A DNA stretch of 22,250 nucleotides from DAXETY01 sp051155755 (GTDB lineage: Bacteria > Desulfobacterota > Desulfobacteria > Desulfobacterales > SG8-13). Positions within the stretch are counted from its first letter, which is position 1, and each line of letters starts with the position of its first letter. The stretch covers positions 1 to 22,250 of the forward strand of contig DAXETY010000110.1 of the NCBI GenBank assembly GCA_051155755.1. The letters are read 5' to 3'. Below the pieces are notes generated by a model. That model was not told the DNA's origin and searched no databases. It worked only from the letters and a program-made list of their open reading frames with translations. Below are positions 20,591 to 22,250 of this stretch, in pieces. Made by a program: the position numbers and the translations under genes.

Positions 20591-21556
20591 TCAAGTAAAG
20601 CCGCCGCTGCTGCGCTGGAAGTTGGCGAAGGTGACCTGGCAACCGGGGTCGAGCTGCCGTTGAACCACCTCCAGGCGCTCGAACCCGCCTGTGGAGTCCG
20701 GCAGCGTACGGTGCATTCGGCGGCAGTGCGCGTCGCAAGGGGATTTTAAAAACAGGCAGAACCGCTTCGGCTCGAAAAGTCCGGCGATCTCGTCGATGAT
20801 CGTCCCGCAATCGTTTTCGTCGAGCAGGCTGGTCTCCAGGCTGGAATAGGAAGCCGGAGATTCGGGCGTAACGTGCAGGGTCAAGTAATGCGCCCCGCTG
20901 ACGCCGTTGAGCGAATAGCCCTGGGGCTGGAAAAAGTAATTGTCCAGCATGACCGATTCGTCGAAGAAGGACAGCGTCCCGAGCGTGCGGGCGTGCAGGC
21001 GGTCCGGATCGGCCTCCGGCGAAAACAATGTGCCCACCTCCGGATCGATGTCGTTCATCAATACGCGCAGCACCGCTGCCTGCGGCCCGGCCTGCCGCTG
21101 CCGGGCGTAGTAAAACATGTGAACGTGATCCCGGTCGGGGCTGCCGAAAAGAAAGCTTTGGCCCTTCGGAAAGAAACCGGACAAGTACCGCCGATCCTGA
21201 TCGAAATCGGTGGGCTGCTGATCGGGAAAATTCAGGTTTTTACGCTCGTAGAAAAGACCGGAAATCAGCGCCGGATCGACGAATTTCAGAATTTCCGGCA
21301 GGGCCAGGGCGGGCGTGGTCTGCCCGCAGGTAATCATGACCAGGCGGTTGTCCCAGACAAACAGGCTCGACTCGGAAAGCAGGTAGGCGTCCACGGCCGG
21401 CGTGTGCAGGGCCTGCAGAATTTCCGCGCCGCCGGCCCGCACCACCCGGTCCCAGCGTCCGTCGCCGTTTCCCCGCAAGCGAGGCACTGGCTCCGAGAGG
21501 ATAATCTCGAGTTTTTTTTCCGGGCCTTCGAAATGATCCATGCGAACGCAAACCAT
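20591..21556 (-). CDS. S-adenosylmethionine decarboxylase proenzyme, eukaryotic type
   Basis: A pyruvoyl enzyme that makes decarboxylated AdoMet for SpeE. Unlike short bacterial SpeD, this 321-residue protein matches human AMD1 along its length: HFEGPEKKLE (Glu10 and Glu13; human Glu8 and Glu11), YLLSESSLFV with self-cleavage expected between Glu62 and Ser63, MITCG (Cys77; human Cys82), FFYERKN-like LFYERKNLNF, FFQPQGYSLNG and YLTLHVTPE (human His243). All processing and catalytic residues I can place are kept. By eye, the human putrescine-site residues Lys80, Asp174 and Glu178 are replaced by Ile, Ala and Arg. I chose the ATG at 21556 because AAAGG lies 6 bases before it; ATG 21541 lacks one. 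It is divergent from the TPP riboswitch. Confidence 0.92.
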   Translation of the reverse strand: MVCVRMDHFEGPEKKLEIILSEPVPRLRGNGDGRWDRVVRAGGAEILQALHTPAVDAYLLSESSLFVWDNRLVMITCGQTTPALALPEILKFVDPALISGLFYERKNLNFPDQQPTDFDQDRRYLSGFFPKGQSFLFGSPDRDHVHMFYYARQRQAGPQAAVLRVLMNDIDPEVGTLFSPEADPDRLHARTLGTLSFFDESVMLDNYFFQPQGYSLNGVSGAHYLTLHVTPESPASYSSLETSLLDENDCGTIIDEIAGLFEPKRFCLFLKSPCDAHCRRMHRTLPDSTGGFERLEVVQRQLDPGCQVTFANFQRSSGGFT

Positions 21557-21725
21557 TGCTGCCTTTTGGCGTTGTAGCAAGACGCGGACCACGGCGGCCC
21601 GCGCCAAACCATAAATCGAAATCCACACATAAAGTCAAGTGGTAATCGTAACGCAAAATTAACAAAATGCAACCGGAACATGGCGGATTTCCGGCACGGC
21701 CGGAACCGCGAGCCGCTGACGCGGC

Positions 21726-21754
21726 TTGACACCTGGAGTGCCGGAATATATGGT
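21726..21754 (+). promoter_or_regulatory. Sigma-70-like promoter of the TPP riboswitch
   Basis: TTGACA (21726-21731), a 17-base spacer and TATGGT (21749-21754) form a good promoter. Transcription would start about 21761, roughly 60 bases before the riboswitch aptamer. Confidence 0.6.
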
Positions 21755-21821
21755 GCCATGAAGTATTTGATGAAGGGAAAAAAATCATGTAAGCGATTCG
21801 CCCAATACGATATAACAACCA

Positions 21822-21897
21822 CCGATTCGGGGTGGCGAGCATCGCCTGAGATCATACCCGTTGAACCTGATCTGGGTCATACCAGCGTAGGGAAGAG
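21822..21897 (+). promoter_or_regulatory. TPP riboswitch (THI element)
   Basis: The conserved aptamer strings are all present in order: TTCGGGGTGGC, CTGAGATCATACCC (the pyrimidine-sensing arm), GAACCTGATCTGGGTCATAC and CAGCGTAGGGAAGA. The P1 stem closes around the segment. The element binds thiamine pyrophosphate. It is followed 35 bases later by a terminator-like hairpin, the layout of a transcription-attenuation switch on the plus strand. Confidence 0.93.
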
Positions 21898-21931
21898 AAT
21901 TTTCGAAGTACTTCGACGTTGTGGTGACAGC

Positions 21932-21963
21932 AGCCGCCTTCCATTCGGGAGCGGCTTTTTTTG
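21932..21963 (+). terminator. Intrinsic terminator downstream of the TPP aptamer
   Basis: AGCCGC (21932-21937) pairs with GCGGCT (21951-21956), extended inward by weak pairs around CTTCC and GGGA, and is followed by seven T residues. It is the probable off-switch structure of the riboswitch. A 12-base palindrome, CGAAGTACTTCG (21904-21915), lies between it and the aptamer and may take part in an alternative fold. Confidence 0.8.
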
Positions 21964-21983
21964 TTCCGGATCGGTGGAAAAAT

Positions 21984-22250
21984 TTGGCGCGGGGCGAGGC
22001 GTTGCCCGCCGAAAGTTACCGCCAGCTGGCGCGGCACTACCTTTACCGGCGGCAGCAAGAGGAAGTCGAAGCGGTCTTTGCGGTGGCTCGGGAGCGCTAC
22101 CCCGAGAGTCTGCGCAATGCCCGGCTGGAGGCGGATTACTGGAAAGTTTATGGGAATCCGGAGGAGGCGGCGGCCGCCTGGGATCGGCTGGTGGAGGCGA
22201 ACGCCGTCAGCGACGACGGCACGCGGATCGTCGGGGCGGGGCTCCTGGCC
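21984..22250 (+). CDS. TPR-like protein, partial at right edge
   Basis: The frame is open from 21891 to the window end. Its 89 codons from a TTG at 21984 read as amphipathic helices with TPR character: ESYRQLARHYLYRRQQEEVE, ARERYPESLRNARLEADYWK and NPEEAAAAWDRLVEAN. I prefer the TTG because GGTGGA lies 7 bases before it and it starts after the terminator; GTG codons at 21921 and 21924 are in frame but fall before the terminator hairpin and lack a ribosome-binding site. The missing start strength could also mean the gene has lost its N-terminus. It is the first gene after the TPP riboswitch, an unusual position for a TPR protein. Thiamine genes may follow outside the window. Confidence 0.5.
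   Translation, partial: MARGEALPAESYRQLARHYLYRRQQEEVEAVFAVARERYPESLRNARLEADYWKVYGNPEEAAAAWDRLVEANAVSDDGTRIVGAGLLA

Noticed and set aside
21758..22250. Open frame from ATG 21758 through the TPP riboswitch to the window end
   Set aside because: It crosses the aptamer and terminator and then becomes a Gly/Arg-rich shift of the TPR-like frame; the RNA structures explain the sequence better.

Overview
The window reads as one chromosomal stretch of a GC-rich Gram-negative bacterium. Sulfate-reducing Desulfobacterota (Desulfobacterales-like) is my best guess. The basis is the gene mix (Pit with its DUF47 partner, EI-Ntr, the bacterial PolX/PHP polymerase, a SatD/DUF3307 pair, a eukaryotic-type AdoMet decarboxylase beside SpeE) and the short dispersed palindromic repeats. 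No marker fixes the taxon, so this is inference. There is no rRNA, tRNA, CRISPR array, transposase or phage gene.

Layout. (1) 1-990, plus strand: a 62-residue zinc-ribbon-like protein overlapping a secreted DUF3108-like protein. (2) 998-8193, minus strand: a phosphate block. phoB-phoR overlap by 4 bases; pit and its DUF47 partner are 15 bases apart; mgsA lies further downstream. Upstream of phoB in the same orientation is an unrecognised 548-residue protein. Tandem GTTAG pentamers at exact 11-base spacing precede pit and phoB and look like Pho boxes. Methylglyoxal synthase releases phosphate from DHAP, so uptake, sensing and metabolic recovery of phosphate sit together. (3) 8311-9943, plus strand: a SatD-family protein with a C-terminal helix-turn-helix, then a DUF3307 membrane protein. 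Neither start codon has a visible Shine-Dalgarno site. Each is preceded by a short motif repeated at exactly 29 bases, and both promoters contain the same 10-mer in opposite orientations. This is the best candidate here for an undescribed regulatory module. (4) 10033-12724: an arginine-rich small protein, a possible 55-codon ORF, a two-helix membrane peptide with its own terminator, and polX. (5) 12785-15323: a zinc-ribbon/membrane/retropepsin-like protein flanked by two copies of an ~86-base palindromic repeat. (6) 15324-18748: ptsP (EI-Ntr) converging on pfkB (Pfk-2). (7) 18807-19218: a baeRF-type gene with its middle deleted. (8) 19575-21556: speE and a eukaryotic/plant-like AdoMet decarboxylase, a spermidine pair. 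(9) 21726-22250: a sigma-70-like promoter, a TPP riboswitch, a terminator hairpin and the start of a TPR-like ORF cut by the window end.

Many long open frames opposite pit, polX, ptsP and other genes are antisense shadows caused by high GC and are omitted. Functional calls rest on reading motifs by eye; no database search was run.
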